This document shows, piece by piece, positions 44,357-58,500 of a stretch of DNA of 64,000 bases. The notes under the pieces were generated by a model. That model made no database searches. It was not told the origin of the DNA and was given only the letters and a program-made list of their open reading frames with translations. Every line of letters begins with the position of its first letter. Position 1 is the first letter of the stretch. Made by a program: the position numbers and the translations under genes. Location: positions 434,001 through 498,000 of the forward strand of contig JAVHJL010000009.1 of the NCBI GenBank assembly GCA_036971715.1, in the 5' to 3' direction. This stretch comes from Arthrobotrys musiformis (Eukaryota > Ascomycota > Orbiliomycetes > Orbiliales > Orbiliaceae).

Positions 44357-46105
44357 CTTTCTGTGACGCTTGTAAAAAGCGGCGAAGGAAGAATTATGAA
44401 AAAAAAAATATAGAATAGATCTGAGATGGATGGGAACACCAGAAATTTGGCGGTTCTCGGGACTCGATGGCTTCGGATCTCAAATTTCAATTACCCGGAT
44501 CAGTAAATCGAGAACCAAGGACTATAGAGAGTAAGACGAGATAAAGTAATTATCCTCGGCCTTCAGAGTAAGAAGGTAAGAAGGAGATAAAGATATTTTT
44601 ATTATTTACTGTAGTTTGGCTTGTGATGAGAGAAGTTGGTGAAACGTTGAAATAAAATGAGGGGAGATGAGGGAGGGTATTAATACGTATTTGAAGACTT
44701 TAGGTTTATACACAGCATTCATATCTCAGGCACTAGATCATATTTCATATATGAGATGCCTGGCCACGGCTATGAAAAAAGATCCGACATATTACTGGGC
44801 AGGCTAGATTACCGAATCCCAGATCTGGATAGCTCTAGAGAAGCTAGCTGCAGGTGCAGCCAGGCCTTGGAACAGGCTTCCTCGTATGTACAATTTCTTT
44901 TGCTGGCAGCTTTCTTCCTGCTGTCTGCCATGTAACTAACTACTGTCAAGTTCTATGCAAGGTCTCAATGTGGGAAGGCCACTGGCCACTGTGAAAAAGA
45001 AATTAACAGGTTCAGTTGCGATACAAGATCGCTTTCTGCAGAGCTAGCCTTTTCTTGGGGGGGGGTCGGAATATCTGTATGTGTTGAGTGAGACCAGACC
45101 GATCCAGGGTCCAGGCCTTTGAAACCTCACACCAACCTCCGCCCTTCCCTCCATTCATCCATGTCACGACATGACCACCGCCATGGCTATGGCCATCCAT
45201 CCACCCATTGCACATCGCCGCAAAAGAAATCTCCAAAAAAAAACAAGCCCTACGGACTTTGGACCGTAGAATATCGCTTCGACAGGTACTGAGTGTTCAC
45301 TTACTGACTTGCTTGCCTCTACTCGACTTTTCCATTCTCCGGGTTATCCCACACACCAAATCCCACAAATGTGGCCTGTTTCCAAGAACTTGATAGAACC
45401 ACGCACATCTTTCTCCAAAGGGATACATCGGACATATTTGGTTCGGTCCACTCTAATGTTATGAGCCTCTAAGAACGGAGGTCCCTAACACTTGCAATGC
45501 AGGAGGCTTTCAGTACGTATGTGCCGACGTTTTGAGAGGAATGTTTCCCCAATCTACTTAGATGTGCCTTCAAATCCGCACGATAGAACATGTACTTCGC
45601 GATCACGTACCTGCATCGGGGTGTACATCATCCAAATTATCGGCTCTGCGAATGCAACCTAACTTCACCTTCTGTTTCCACTATTGAAGGCCCCGGGTTG
45701 GTTATCATTTTAGAAAGAGAGGGGAATACTTCAAAGCCTCTAACGCTGCATCGATATGCACTCATAGACACTACTCCCTTGCTTCACTGCTTCTGACGTT
45801 CTCATGTTCCCGTTGTTTCATCATCATTAAGGGTCCATCGGACTATACGCAATCCCTCTATCGAAGAACGGAACGAGGACTATACTAGTTAGCGATCCTC
45901 ATCTTGTCATCTGCCCTGAATCCGAAGGTTTTATTTCTCAGAATGTGATAGATCAATGATTTGGTCTTGCACTCGTGCGCCTTTGGTCGATTTGGATTTG
46001 CAACACAGGGAAGGAAAAAAAATCGATATGATAGATGAGGACAAGCTTGGTATCACGGAAGATATATGCCTAGCGTGGGAAACTAGCCTTAACCGGCATT
46101 CCATT

Positions 46106-46144
46106 TCTTTTTTATTTTTTATTTTTTATTTTTTATTTTTTTTA
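46106..46144. repeat. (TTTTTTA)n simple repeat
   Basis: About five units of T5-7 plus A in tandem, ending in a T run. A simple-sequence tract with no other signal. Confidence 0.8.
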
Positions 46145-46649
46145 TAAAGGCTTAATCAGAGCGATGATATAATTACACAAGCCCACATTCTGGCATGTAC
46201 CGAGGTCTTTAGTCTATGACCGTGCTCCAAAAAATTGTCATATGAGTATATCAAATTAAACTTACTTCGAGGCTTCAAGTGTATTTCCGGTGTGTATGTT
46301 GTACGGAGAGCCGTCAACCTGATACCAATGGCGCAATGGTTGCGGTTGAGTAACGTAATACAGACCTATGAAATCTCGCAGTTTCGAGTTCCTCAATATT
46401 TGGCCGTTGGCGTTTCTCCAGATTTCGAACCAGTTAGAGGGCCGTTTCAAAAGTAGTGGATTGGAAGTTGTGCAGGGCGTGGTTCTGATTTCGACTAGTG
46501 CGGTCTCTTCCTGCGGCGTGAAAAAAAAAAAAAGAAGAGGGAAAAAAAAGTAACTTAAAGAACGATCTGTGATATAAAATCTGCTGGCTGCAGAAGGCGG
46601 CACGTAGTCTCAGCTCTGACCTGACCATCAACAAAATGTTGGGTTGGGA

Positions 46650-46693
46650 GGAACCTTGAACCCACCCCCCCTCCTTCGCCACTGAGTTAAGCC
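46650..46693 (-). repeat. tRNA-like A-box/B-box pair, shortened
   Basis: On minus, GGCTTAACTCAGTGGCG (46693-46677) resembles an A-box (TAGCTCAGTGG with one G-to-A change) and GGTGGGTTCAAGGTTCC (46665-46650) resembles a B-box. The spacing is shorter than in a tRNA, so this would be a deleted SINE head or relic. Confidence 0.35.
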
Positions 46694-49600
46694 ATACACT
46701 TCCTACGATCTTGGGGGCGCCCTGAGGCGAGAAACTCGATCCAGGTAGTTCTCATTCCAACATACCCGGAATGTTGCTGGGAAGCTCCAAGCTCGTTGGC
46801 CGAACCGAAGTGTCGGCAAAGCTAGCTCTAACGAAGAATTGAAACAAAACCATTTCGGACCCGGCCTAAAGATAGCTCCGGCTGAGTTGAGAAATGATCA
46901 TACCCAGTAACAATTTAGCTAGGATTATCTAGTGAACGCTTGAACGAGTATACCCTGCTCTCGAGGAACGTTTCCCGTGGAGGCTGAGGATGCAAGGTCG
47001 CCGGAGTCGAGATTAGCGTGTGCTGTCAATTTGCAGAACAGCAGAGGGATGAATTGTTGTCGAAATCACCTACAGGTTGATGCAAAAACGGCAAGCGGGC
47101 TTAAAGATAAACTCTTTACCCCGCCTTGCTTGTGAATAGGCTATAACGAAGCCGAAGCTAGATACAATCGGACCAAGAACGGAAAGTTAAGTTTAAACAC
47201 TGAGGATTTGCCAGCACAACTATGTGAAAGCCTTGAGGAGATCCCCACTTGATCCTGTCACGATATAGATAGAGGAACCCGCGGACCCACTTTTGATACG
47301 GGGTAATGAGTTTTGTTGGTTCCATGGCTGCTAGTTTGAAAAAACAGCACAGTACCATCTGTATACCCCAAGTCACAATCACTTCGATGCACCAACTTCA
47401 TTATGCTGGACTAAGCGCTGGCAACGATTTTTCTTGGAGGCGGACTTTGGGGGGGCCTTTTTTTTTGCCCTGGATTTCCATGAATCGCAACATTGCATTG
47501 ACCTACTAAGCTATCTGACAGGGCGCTAGTTACCCCTCGTTAATTGCTAATTTAGACTTTTTTTAGCAGTTTAGTATTTCGATGGTGCCCGCGGGCCCGG
47601 CTTTAGGTTGTTTATCGGTTAATATTGGCGATATTCCTAATAAACTTCGATTGAGTACCAAAGCATAGAAGCCATGGAGGCAATGCTTTAGCCAGGAGCA
47701 CAGGGACAAAATTAAACGACGATTAGAAATTGGAACTTTGCGGATGCTGATACAGGGTGGTGCCTCGCATGACAAGAAAAAAAAAAAAAAAAAAAAAAGA
47801 ACCCAGGCTCCAGAAACAAAAGCAGACTTAAGTTTAGCTAGCCGTATTTGTCCGAACACGGCACAGTCGATTGATATTGCATTGATGTTTTCACAGATTC
47901 TCAAAACAGCAATTTCTAGAGCAAAATCTTTGTGATTTTGACGTAATATATCGTGCTATCGGTGGGAAAGCGGGCTGCACTGATTAATCAGATTTGTGGG
48001 CAAGCCTCCACATGCACGTCGCACTACTGGTCGAATCCGAATGCCGATTGACAAGATCCAACATTACATACGCCTATACATTCTGGCGATATTTCCCCAC
48101 CCAACCCCTTCGGCGAAAAATATCATTTGATAAGATTCCCGACGGCAGGAGCTCGTCGAGTTATTGGTATTAAGACCTTTCGTTCCGTCACATAATTGTA
48201 TCCGTCAGGTCTTTTTTTTTTTTGAGGGTGTGTCAAAATCTCCCCCCAAATCTCGTATGTATAACACGAAAATAGTAGCCACACAGCGCTAGTAGCCAGC
48301 TTTCTTTGGCGAGCAGCATATGTGGGCTGCATGTCTGGACATGTACGAGAATATGCGATCCTTGTATTGGCAACTATTAGAAGTGCCGCACAGCGAAACT
48401 AAGAAAGAAAGAAAGTAGGTAGATAGAGTACATACAGGTATACACAGTACAAGCACTGAAGTCGGCATAGCACAATAGCTACAGCCGTCCAATAATCTTG
48501 TCTCCCTTTCTAGAATTCTATGCAGATGTAGTGAGACGACGCATGCAAGCCCCTCAGCACATCGATTCATGTTGGATGCTCTCGGCTTTCGACCTGCAAC
48601 CTTTCGATGGAATCAAATAGAAAATACACCGAAGACGGCAGGATGAAGATGGGAAACAGTCCGAGGAGAATATGTTAACATGGCCACGGAAGGATAGTTG
48701 ACCCCACCGACGTTGCGCATGCATTGAAGCAGGGCCGGACTGCTGCATGGGTACGAAGATATCCATCGACGCACGATTATCGGTCTTTTCCAGATATGAT
48801 TGTTGCCTAAGCTCGCTGTCGCCATGGTAGATGTTTGGGTCATTCGTGGTAATTAGGCTAGGCGGTCTATGTAACTAAAGCGCCAAGTTAAGAGGTACGC
48901 AGACGTTCTTAGCCTCGATGTCTCCTCTTTGAGGAACTAAGTTTTTTATTTTCCTCCCTCCCGGATGCATGTGTCCCGAAGGAAGATAGTTTGTAATGTA
49001 AGTACATGTAACTTCGGGCTGTAGGTCATAGTATCCGATTCCCGCCCCCCAGTCCAAGTCTATGTAGGTTAGATAGAGCAGCGAATACGATTGGACGGGA
49101 ACCATGCATTAACACGCGAGAAATCATAAAGCATATAGGTAGGTATCATGTAGGCTGACTACATTACCGATCGATTCAAAATGTGATATAATTTTGGGAA
49201 ACCCTCAACTTTACTGAAAAAGTGTGTGTTAACGGGCTAGATAGATGACGCACATGTATGCACGCAATATTTGGTGTATGCGTATACAGCCACGCGAAAA
49301 TTTAATACGAAGCGAATAACTCAAGTTACAAGCCAATCTGGAAGCTACATACATTCAACAGGGTGTCGCTGCTGTCTCGATGCATTGCAGGATCTTTGTA
49401 ATTATAATCGATCGAAGACGGAGCTGTGGAGGTGCACCGAGTTGTGGAGGAACTTGCCGTGGGATATAAATATAAGGAAAAATATTACGCCAGTCACTTG
49501 TAACTAGTTTTTCCGATCCCCCATTCATTATATCTTCGTTGAATACATTCAGTCTATGAGTTCATAACTTCATGAATTCATATTATAGAAATACTCGGAA

Positions 49601-49770
49601 CAATAGCCCTCCAAGATATATCTCAAATATACCACCGAAACTTTTGTTTTAGATTCTGATGATATAACTTATTCCTATTCAATAAGACTACTCTGTTCGC
49701 GCATTTCCACAGCACCGCTCCAATATCACGGCAAACACTCTTATGTAATACTCCCTAGTATCACATATCA

Positions 49771-49778
49771 TATAAAAG
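49771..49778 (+). promoter_or_regulatory. TATA box of the microprotein gene
   Basis: TATAAAAG lies 50-57 bases upstream of the ATG at 49828, supporting transcription of the short Cys/His ORF. Confidence 0.45.
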
Positions 49779-49827
49779 TTTTCTGACCTTCATATAGATT
49801 TACTCGAAATTATAGTCATCCGTCTCA

Positions 49828-50019
49828 ATGTGTGAGGTTTGGACCTACACATGGAAGTGTGGCCATGAGGGTAAAAAACGAAAGGTTCAAACCCTATGTC
49901 AACTCGCTCAAGCATTGGGTGACACCCCGTGTGGAGGCACCGGGGGGCACCCTCAAGGTACCGTCCTAGTAATAAACGGGTCCATGGATGGGCGTTGTCC
50001 AACATGCAATTCATTGTGA
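49828..50019 (+). CDS. 63-residue Cys/His microprotein, putative zinc-binding
   Basis: A single exon of 63 residues starting MCEVWTYTWKCGHEG and ending GRCPTCNSL. Cysteines at 2, 11, 24, 35, 57 and 60 with His13 give a CGH...C...CPxC layout. This layout recurs in small uncharacterised Pezizomycotina proteins (an N-terminal W/Y-x-CGH block and a C-terminal CPxC). Zinc binding is inferred from spacing. There is no signal peptide. Composition is clearly coding-like against the AT-rich desert, and a TATA box lies 50 bases upstream. It has no close neighbours. Chance cannot be excluded because it is short; there is no direct evidence of expression. Confidence 0.55.
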   Translation: MCEVWTYTWKCGHEGKKRKVQTLCQLAQALGDTPCGGTGGHPQGTVLVINGSMDGRCPTCNSL

Positions 50020-53000
50020 TAATTTGATCCGTTGGGATATATTCAGGTATATCTTGCCGAGACATGGATTGTCTTAGAGGCATTCTTTTAATTGTCCTGC
50101 TTAAACCCGAAATGAGTCACTAACATTATATAACGAGTGCCTAGTGCGAGGAGGCTTTCTTGGAAAAAAGCATAATATGCTGCTCAAACGAACTGTGTGG
50201 ATCTTGAAATTAAATCCCAACGGATGTGTGATTTTGAATACATTGGTACTGAGGCTTACCAATTGGGTGTGACGGGCTCTTTCAGATCTAATTCCTATAT
50301 TCATATAATATATTCTTGGAGCATCATGCGCTGTGTTCATACAGCCTTGATTGTAAATAGTTTTGATTTTTGATCGCGAATTCACTAATAAAATAACCTC
50401 AATTCGATGATAATTAAAGGTTTATTTGAAATTTAGCCCTAAAATTTCGACCACTAAATTGAATCTGTTAACATTCGTACACCCTGTGCCGTATTGTTGG
50501 ATCTTGCATAATATAGCCTTTTCAACCCAAGCGCCAGATGCAATAATTTATAGACTAATGCAGTGATTAATCAATGTTAATTAATGCAGTATAAAAAATC
50601 TTTTTTTCTCCGAACCCTTGACGCCTCTGTGCTGCCAAGACAGGCTACTATTTTGACGCAATGGATCTAGTGCCCTCGTCTACGGTGTCTTCCGCATAGT
50701 ACCGCTATACAGTTGCTACAGGGAGGTTAGGTTATCGGATCCACGGCTGTCGACGGATCCAAGTTTCATTCCTCGTGTTTATTTCTGGGTAGGTTGTGTT
50801 GGCCTGTGTCGTCAATAATTGCCTAATTAAGACCAAACATGACATCTCTTTTACTGTGTAGGTATTTTGGAATAGCTGAAATGCTCCGTTGTTTTCGCTG
50901 GATCATTTTCGGGGTACGTATCTGACCACCCCTCCAAGCTAGGATTATACAACCGCCCGGACCGTGAAACCTTACCACAACAAACAGCTAACTGAACATT
51001 GACCCGCGCTTTTGCCTAATCGGGCGCAAGATTGGAGAAAGTTATACGATGTACCTGTATGTACTTCTCCAAGTATTGTCAGCGGATAAGAGAATCCGTT
51101 TGAGTTCGATCTTGTGTCGAGACCTCAAGTCAGGCAAGTTAGTCACCTGACCAGCGCGGCCTCACGCTGACGCTCGCCACACCTGATTTATGTTGAGGCG
51201 CAAAAGCCTACCCGCCACCGCCTCCCGTCTGCATGATATATCCTCAGGTGGAAAAAAAAGGAATGAAGGAGAAGAAGAAAAAAATATGGTCGTGTGGTGG
51301 TACCTGATTTCATACCATCTTCCTATATTCCCTTGCATGACTGTTGTTGTGATGTGACGGAACAACGCAGAAATGGTTGCTTTTGCTGTATGCAAGGTGG
51401 TTGATAAACCTTCCAGGGATGTCAAGGTAGAGAAAAACCGGGTTTCGGGTCTGTATACCCTAGGCCGTGTGAGGCCTGAGCCGCCAGATCGTGATCAATA
51501 TTTACGGTCGAAAGGGAAGTTTTGGGGCTCACTGTAGAGAATTGTTTGGCGCATTGGAAAGTCGCGGATATAAAATGATATGTCGATATCAAAATGAGGT
51601 TGACAATTGAAACATAAGTCATGTGGAAAAGCGACTAGTCCTTATGCGGGTTCTTCGTAGACCATGATCGGCAAAAAAAAAAAAAAAAAAATGTTAGAAC
51701 GGGGCCAAGGTTCATGCTGGAGACTGTTTCCTATCTGTCAGGCTAACGGTCTTGACAATTGTTAGCGCCCGGGATCCAAACCTTCGGCAGGGTGTTCCCC
51801 GATGCAGTGTCGGCGGTGACCTGTTCCTTTTCTCCTTTTCTTTCCTTTTTTTTTTCTCTTCGCGGTTGCGGGATCGGTCCGCCGCTGCTACTCTTGCGTC
51901 GCGGGGCCGTTGTCGAAAAGAAAGTTCAGGTGGAGCCCTTCGTTTTTCTAACTAGTTCGGGAACTCTTAAGCGGGGCTCGCCCTCGGTGTTGTCTCGAAG
52001 GTCTAGATCCTGTGTCAAGGTCCACCTGTGGTACCCACCGTGGTTATTATGTTGGTATATCGGATTAATTGAGAATCCACTGGGAGTAAAATGGAATTTT
52101 CGGTTTGGATTCGAGTCAACTGAAAAGTTGGCAGCGGGTCGAGCGCACATGTACAAAAGGTACTATATGTTAACTACCCTATAGATAGGTTAGTCTTGAA
52201 AGTGGAAGTTTAGATCCCGAAGTTGGTCTCCAAGGGGGATGTCTCAATAGCCCTTGTCCCAACTCGATACAAGACCAGCTAGCTCGACGGCAAGCTTTCG
52301 TCGCTAAACTGTGCTCTTTTCGTCGACTATCTCAACATATGTAGCGAACTCGCAGGCGGTGTCTTCTTTGGGTATTGAAAGGGGCAATTTTCAGATAGTT
52401 TTCCCGTGCATTCGAAAATAGTTTTCGCCCATCTACCCAATAGATACCCCTCGTGTGCCGAAGCATTTTAATTTTTTTAAACAATCCCTTAGACACATCC
52501 TTGCTCAGATCGTGCTGGTATGTGCATCTTCATAACTCAACCAACCACGCATTTTTGGGGGGTCCACGCCGATTGCTCTAGCCAGTGAGCAGGCTTCTCG
52601 CAGATAAAGCTTCATGTTGGCGGGGCTCCTTCCGCTATCATCATCGTTAGCATATATCTTCATGCTAAGGGTCTTTCGCAATCTTGGTGTCAGCAGCAGT
52701 ATACGTATGATGCTTCAAAGTCTCCATGTTGAAGACAATATTGAATTGGAGAGCGCCTGAGCTCTTTCGATATGACAATAGATATTTTTCTTTTTCTCTT
52801 CCCTATTGTAGGATACGATACGGTAAAAAAATCCCACAATAGGATCAGGTGGACAGAAATACGTGGCCCAAGATTCCTAGACTCGTGAGAGAGAGATTAA
52901 GCCCCTTCTGTAAACATTGAAGAGGATCCACTAACAATCGAAAAACCTTAAATTCTGCATCAGAATGATATTTTCCCTAAAACTGTCGATCCCGTAGCAT

Positions 53001-55509
53001 GCTACGATTAGTTCCATGCTACGATTAGTTCCAAGGCTTGCCACGATCTCCTGTAACCGGCCGCTGCGGGTCTCCTTAGCAAGTGTGGCCTGAGAGGTCA
53101 ATGAGCGATCCGACGATGCGAAAGTTCCCAACATGATCCGATTTTAAATTTTTCTCTTCTGATCGTCTCCTCTTTAGGAAATCCATCAAGAGGCCGTGCG
53201 GGAACGCCCCACTACGATCTCCGAGGGGTTAATGAGCATTTTCATCGATATGCTAACATTTAGCATCTTTACAACTGCTAACTCCGTTAAGATAGCTAAT
53301 TGAGTAGTTAGTGAAATATTCCCTGGATTTTCCTATGGAATTCTTTTTAAAACAATGACCTAGTTTTAACAAGCTAGCTTACCGCGACTGCCGGGAAAAA
53401 TTTTACGATTGGACCATACCGAATGCAAACGTTGAGGTCTCGATATGCATATTGTGAAGGGTAGAAAAAATCTACTAGACTTCAATTGAGTCGATGACAT
53501 ACCGGTATACTCTTCCAAGGAAAACCTTACCAAGCCAAGTGGCTGTTACTTAAGTGCCAACATGACGTTTTTTTCCCGCCCTGACACCATCTACGTGAAT
53601 CATGACCTATTTGGCCCAATTGGGCCTGGGAGCCTCTAGATCTTGGTAAGCCCCCCACGAAACTAATCCTTTCGCGGCAGGGCCAAGGTTTCAGAGAAGG
53701 AGATAAAAATTTATTTTCAAATTATCGTATAATGATTGTGCCAGCAGAAATTCCTTGCGTTCGAACAGAAATCCTTACTACAAATTACGAAAATAATAAT
53801 AAAAAAAGCATTGGACATTCTTTGATTGGCACGGACGTTACCGTCCGTCCTGATCTACATGCGTGGACACGCTGATATCCGAGCTATTCTGAACCACCCC
53901 CAATTAATATTAGATCTTTGCTATAATATTTACTTTTTGCTTCGATTTTTTTTTATGGCTTTCATCCGATATGGGTTTATGGTACATGTACTTCCTTACG
54001 CAGTAGCTAGTAGACCTATATTACAGACGAATTATAGGGCATTAGTAACAAAGAATGAGCAGCCAGGAAAAGGAAAGAAGCATAACTAGTCCAAGTCTCG
54101 AATCGGGGCATTCTACTCCATACAAATCAGCACGCTAACTCTTGTACCTCAGGATATACGGCAACCGGCTCGTATTTTGGACATGATTCAGAGCACCAAC
54201 ATCCAACAATTCAAAAGAATGTTCAGGCCTGGCCCCTTGTGTTATGGCTTAATTCTTTTTTTATTTTTTTAATTTATTTTTTCGGTTTCCGAATCTCTCC
54301 CAATTTTCTATACTGCATGATCCGATAAGTAGTATCCCTGCGTGTTTCGATCGATGTCCAAGAGGAACATTGTTGAAAGCACCTAAAGATGGAGATGGAA
54401 AGTATTCTCTCTCATTGCATTCTAGGGATGCGCACTGCATCGCGTCGAACATATGCATTCGAATATTCACACGTATTCTTCTAAACGGCTCGAGTATAGG
54501 AAAACTGCACGCTCGTATGCAATGTTAGCACCTGACTTCAACAAAATTAATACAAATCATCCAATTGATATGATACGGCAAAAGCAAGGCGGCATCAGAT
54601 TGCTTTTTATCGCTCTGTTGTATATTTAGGTATCTTTCTTACTTTTGGTCATAGTGGTATTTCTTGATATCTCTACATGTGACAAGTATAGTACTGATGG
54701 CATGACCACGCCAGGAAAAAAGTGGCGAAAAAAAAAGATAGTGCATTGTACTCGGAGTAAAGCCTCATCACCCGCGAAGAATGTGCATATAGCGAAGTTT
54801 CAAGATTTAGCAAGTTAATTAGTGGTCGTGACAAGGGGGAAGGGGGCGGAGAGGTTTAAGGTACTACAGCTAAGAAAGGCTGCATGTCGACTCGAGACGA
54901 ACTCGAGGCGAAGTCAACAAAGCGGATCCGAAGACCCGAATTATCGAGAAATTTAAATCGAAAATGCATATTGACAGATAGTAGCAGTAAAGGACTGGGT
55001 ATGCAGAGTATCCTATAGTAAGTACATGTATGAAAGTACACATACATACACGGCACTCTCCACTTTTGCCCTCGCATCAATACGCCGTGATCCAAAATGA
55101 ACGCCGCTGATTGATCAGAAAAATTTTTCCTTGAACAAGAAAGAGATAGTTCACAAACAAGAGGAACTTGCATGAAAACCAAAAAATGAAGCTAACTTAC
55201 TTGCTACATCGTTTTGATAGTAGTAAGGGACAAAATGAAGATCCTAGTCGGGAAATAACAGTAGCTTTGAAACACGCCAGCGGTAAAGAATCTATTCAAC
55301 CGTACTCCATTCACACCGCGAAATAATCAAAGATCGTGAAAGCGAAACCCGGAGAAAATCGAAACAAATACAAAGACGTCAAATGCAAGCGGGGAGCCGG
55401 CGTCGGTTGACAGAATTCCCGAATCATGAACTGCACGTTACAAGCCAGGAAAGCAAAGGTGCGTTTTCTTTTCCTTCTCAAGAAAACGTCTCCAAAATAA
55501 ACCCAACAA
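50020..55509. other. Gene desert with a dispersed repeat copy
   Basis: About 5.5 kb with no supportable gene. It contains a 19-base poly(A) at 51673-51691 and the second copy of the GC-rich dispersed repeat (51753-51823). The 142-codon plus frame over 51759-52184 covers that repeat and is not called. The last part is the 3' flank of the Zn2Cys6 gene. Confidence 0.5.
51753..51823 (-). repeat. GC-rich dispersed repeat with B-box-like motif, copy 2 (internally deleted)
   Basis: It shares blocks in the same order with 16186-16311: GCCCGGGAT near 51767 and GGTGTTCCCCG at 51791-51801. It lacks about 50 bases between them. On minus it reads GGTTTGGATCCCGGGCGC, a B-box-like core. A poly(A)19 tract lies 60 bases upstream on plus. 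Confidence 0.45.
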
Positions 55510-58500
55510 CTATACAAAATTATTCTCCTTGGAAAAGTTATCGGGAGGAATTTGCATCGACTCGTGCAGAGCATTCGATAACACGTCCGAATTTTGCGAG
55601 ACGCTAGCATAGGTTCCGAATGTCTTGTCCCAGGCGTGCCAGTCAATATTATCTCTCGACATATCCATAAACATTTCATTGTTATGGCTCCCGTTACTGC
55701 TCCGAGAATCCAAATTGCCCCCGTGGTCTTCATACTGCACTTGAGCTTGGCCGGTTTCCATGTTATACATGACTCCTGGGGCCATGATAACAGGATAACC
55801 AGCAGCATCAAGACTGACCCCGCCAATAGAGTATCCATTGTCATAAGACATGAAATCATTTGGCGAAAATGATAGCCCTCCTTGGAAACCTTGATTTGCA
55901 TAAGATTGGTCTGGCAAGTTGTACCCATGACCACCATTGCTCATCTCGGAAAATATTGGTAAATCATCTACAACAGAGTAGTCTAGGTTCTGAGACCTGG
56001 GCTCATGAGTGGTTGAGGTGCTAGGCAACGGTGGTGGGACACCCGTTGCCACGGATGTTTCCGAAGCAGCGATGCCATTCCCCCGCTCAGATGGAGTTAA
56101 TGCAGATATTAGCATCTGCGGATCTGTTGACCTTTGGCCAGGTTTGCGTATGCTACGCTCAATAATTTCGTCTATCTCTTTCTCTGTGAAGCCTTTTTGC
56201 CTACTAGGAGCTGCCTGAGGGGCCTTAGTAGTCTCAGGATTACTGACAGCGGCAACAGCGGTAGGGTTAGAAAGGGGGGCTTGCGGGGGCAGCGAAGGAA
56301 CCCCTCCAGATGCTCTCGCATAGGCCTTGGCTCGGAATCTGGCCATCATGGCCCAAGCCTCCTTGCCACCCTCGACGAGAGGGCGTTGGGCCAGTGCATC
56401 ATAGGCTCCAGAAGTGGAATTCGGGTTCCCATTCCCATCCGGGCCAAACAGCTCAAAGACTTCATCGAGTAGCTTCTGGCTAGGACGAGCCTCGTCTGAA
56501 CTGGGACTATTATAGAGGTCCAATAGTATAATCATGCAACTATGGAGTGGTTGATACTGCATTCCTTGTTAGTGCCTCTGCGCAAGTAGATCACGTCATA
56601 TGGGGTGGACCCACTGTTCCAGGTAAAAACCAAAAATATGGCCGGAATGCTGGAGAAGTTGACAAAAATATGAATTTTCTAAGTAGCCGGTGACATGCAT
56701 GTAGGGAGCTGCATAGGGAGATTAGTGAGTATCATACCCAATCACAACAGATGATATTAGCCTCGAATCAAGGCGTGAGAGTAGTTACTTACCATTGGCG
56801 AGCATGTTGCCATTGCATGCTCAATATAGTTCTAAGGAAGGGCTGATAGAGGACAGAGAAACACTTGTCGTACATCAAACTGAGCATCGTCCTCGCCCAC
56901 CCGTTGAAGTTTTCGAGTTTCTCAGCTTCTGTCGAGTTCTCCTCGTCTGCACCGCCAGGTGGAATGAATCCCATTTCTGGGATACCTCTTGCGGGTATTC
57001 TGTTTATCCTCTCATCAATCTTTTCTTGAAGGTCACAAATAATCTTTCCCATCGCAGTTACATCCTGCTTTTGCGGAACCCTCACGCTGAACAAAGACGA
57101 TACGAGTCTTCTGAGCACCCGAGTAGCCTCATAACGACCGACTGCAGCAATCATAGCTGTGGATGATCTTGTATTGAGCAAACCATCTGGCAGGCCGGTA
57201 CAGCTATTCATTACAGCAGCTTCATCCTTTTTGATGTCCTCAGCCGTAACAGGACTCGGGGCTCCGATATACTCGTCCTTAAGCTCGCTGACCATCTGTG
57301 TGTCAAATGCAGATTCGTCACTTCCACCGAGTGGTGGTAAACCTGTAGCTATAGCGGCCTGTACATCTAGATATACGATATGCCACCAAATCCGTCGCCG
57401 GACCTCTCTTTCAACTTCGTTCAAACCCCTAAAGCTGTTTGGCTCTCTGTGGAGCCCGGCACTCTGGGCCGCTCTCATCGCAACACCAACGAAAGAATAG
57501 GATGTCAAAGGTTCTTCTTCTCGGATTTTGCATGTATGAATCAGCAAATATGCGATAAGGGAGGAAAGTGTCGGTCCTCGAGGGAAAGCCGTTATGGCGA
57601 GAGCCCCTTGAGCGGCCCTGTTCAAATGGCTGGTGATGACATTCCGTGAATGCTCTTTATCAGGGAATACCTCCTTAAATTTTCTGTTAGATATAGACAA
57701 AGCACCAGTAAATAACACCGCAAATAGTAATGGTATAAATGTCGGGCTAAAATGAATGTCGTCTGTTGTCTCGTGCTCTTTAATTTTCCAGAAGTTGGTA
57801 TAGTCTTTGTTGAACGAAGGTGCATGCAGAAGCGGGATTACGGGATGGACACCACTTAAAAAGGCTTTATAAAGAGCGTGCGACTGGTGTTCTAGAGGTA
57901 GGTATCTCAAGAACCAGACCATCTGCCGTGCCTGAAGTTCTGGTGCGAACCCAGCCTGTAGCTTAGCGGCCGTACACATCGTCGAATTCTCCGGCAGTAT
58001 TTTGAACCGAGACATGTCCTTCTTCGGGTTGACCGGCACCCGGTGGTCGTTATCATGTCCGTCTTCGAGGGCCGCCATTATCCTCGTCATCTCGTGAGAA
58101 GGATTTATTGGATACTCTGTTGGAGATAATTTGTTCGAAAGGAGCGGGTCCGTGGCAGCTAGGTTTTGGACTCCATTGGTGTGGTTTCCATTCCTATGAC
58201 CTTCCTTGCTAGAACTAGGGCACTTGGCTTCGTCTTCCATCAGGTTGCAAGTTTTAGGATTTGTGTCCCCATTTGGTGTCGTTTGCTTATCTATCGTCGT
58301 ATCATTTTGAGATTGTAAAACCTGGTTGAGCTCTGTTATTTCATTGCTTATGAAGGCCCAGAATGTGCTGCCGACGTATCTCGTTCGCCCGTCTTCTTGT
58401 ATACTCAAGTGACCGAGAGAAAGATCATCGTCCTCAGCAGGGTTAACGGATGGGTTAGGGCCCTGTTGCTGTTGCTGGCCTTTCTTCCCTCTTCGAGCCT

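Larger units (their letters stand above)
44357..49770. other. Gene desert
   Basis: About 5.4 kb without a supportable gene: the C2H2 gene leader, then AT-rich sequence with short frames only. It contains a 7-bp T-rich repeat (46106-46144), a minus-strand tRNA-like motif pair (46650-46693) and a run of A residues at about 47780-47798. Confidence 0.5.

Noticed and set aside
51759..52184. 142-codon plus ORF
   Set aside because: It overlaps the dispersed repeat, has no ATG-supported family match, and its composition follows the T-rich DNA.
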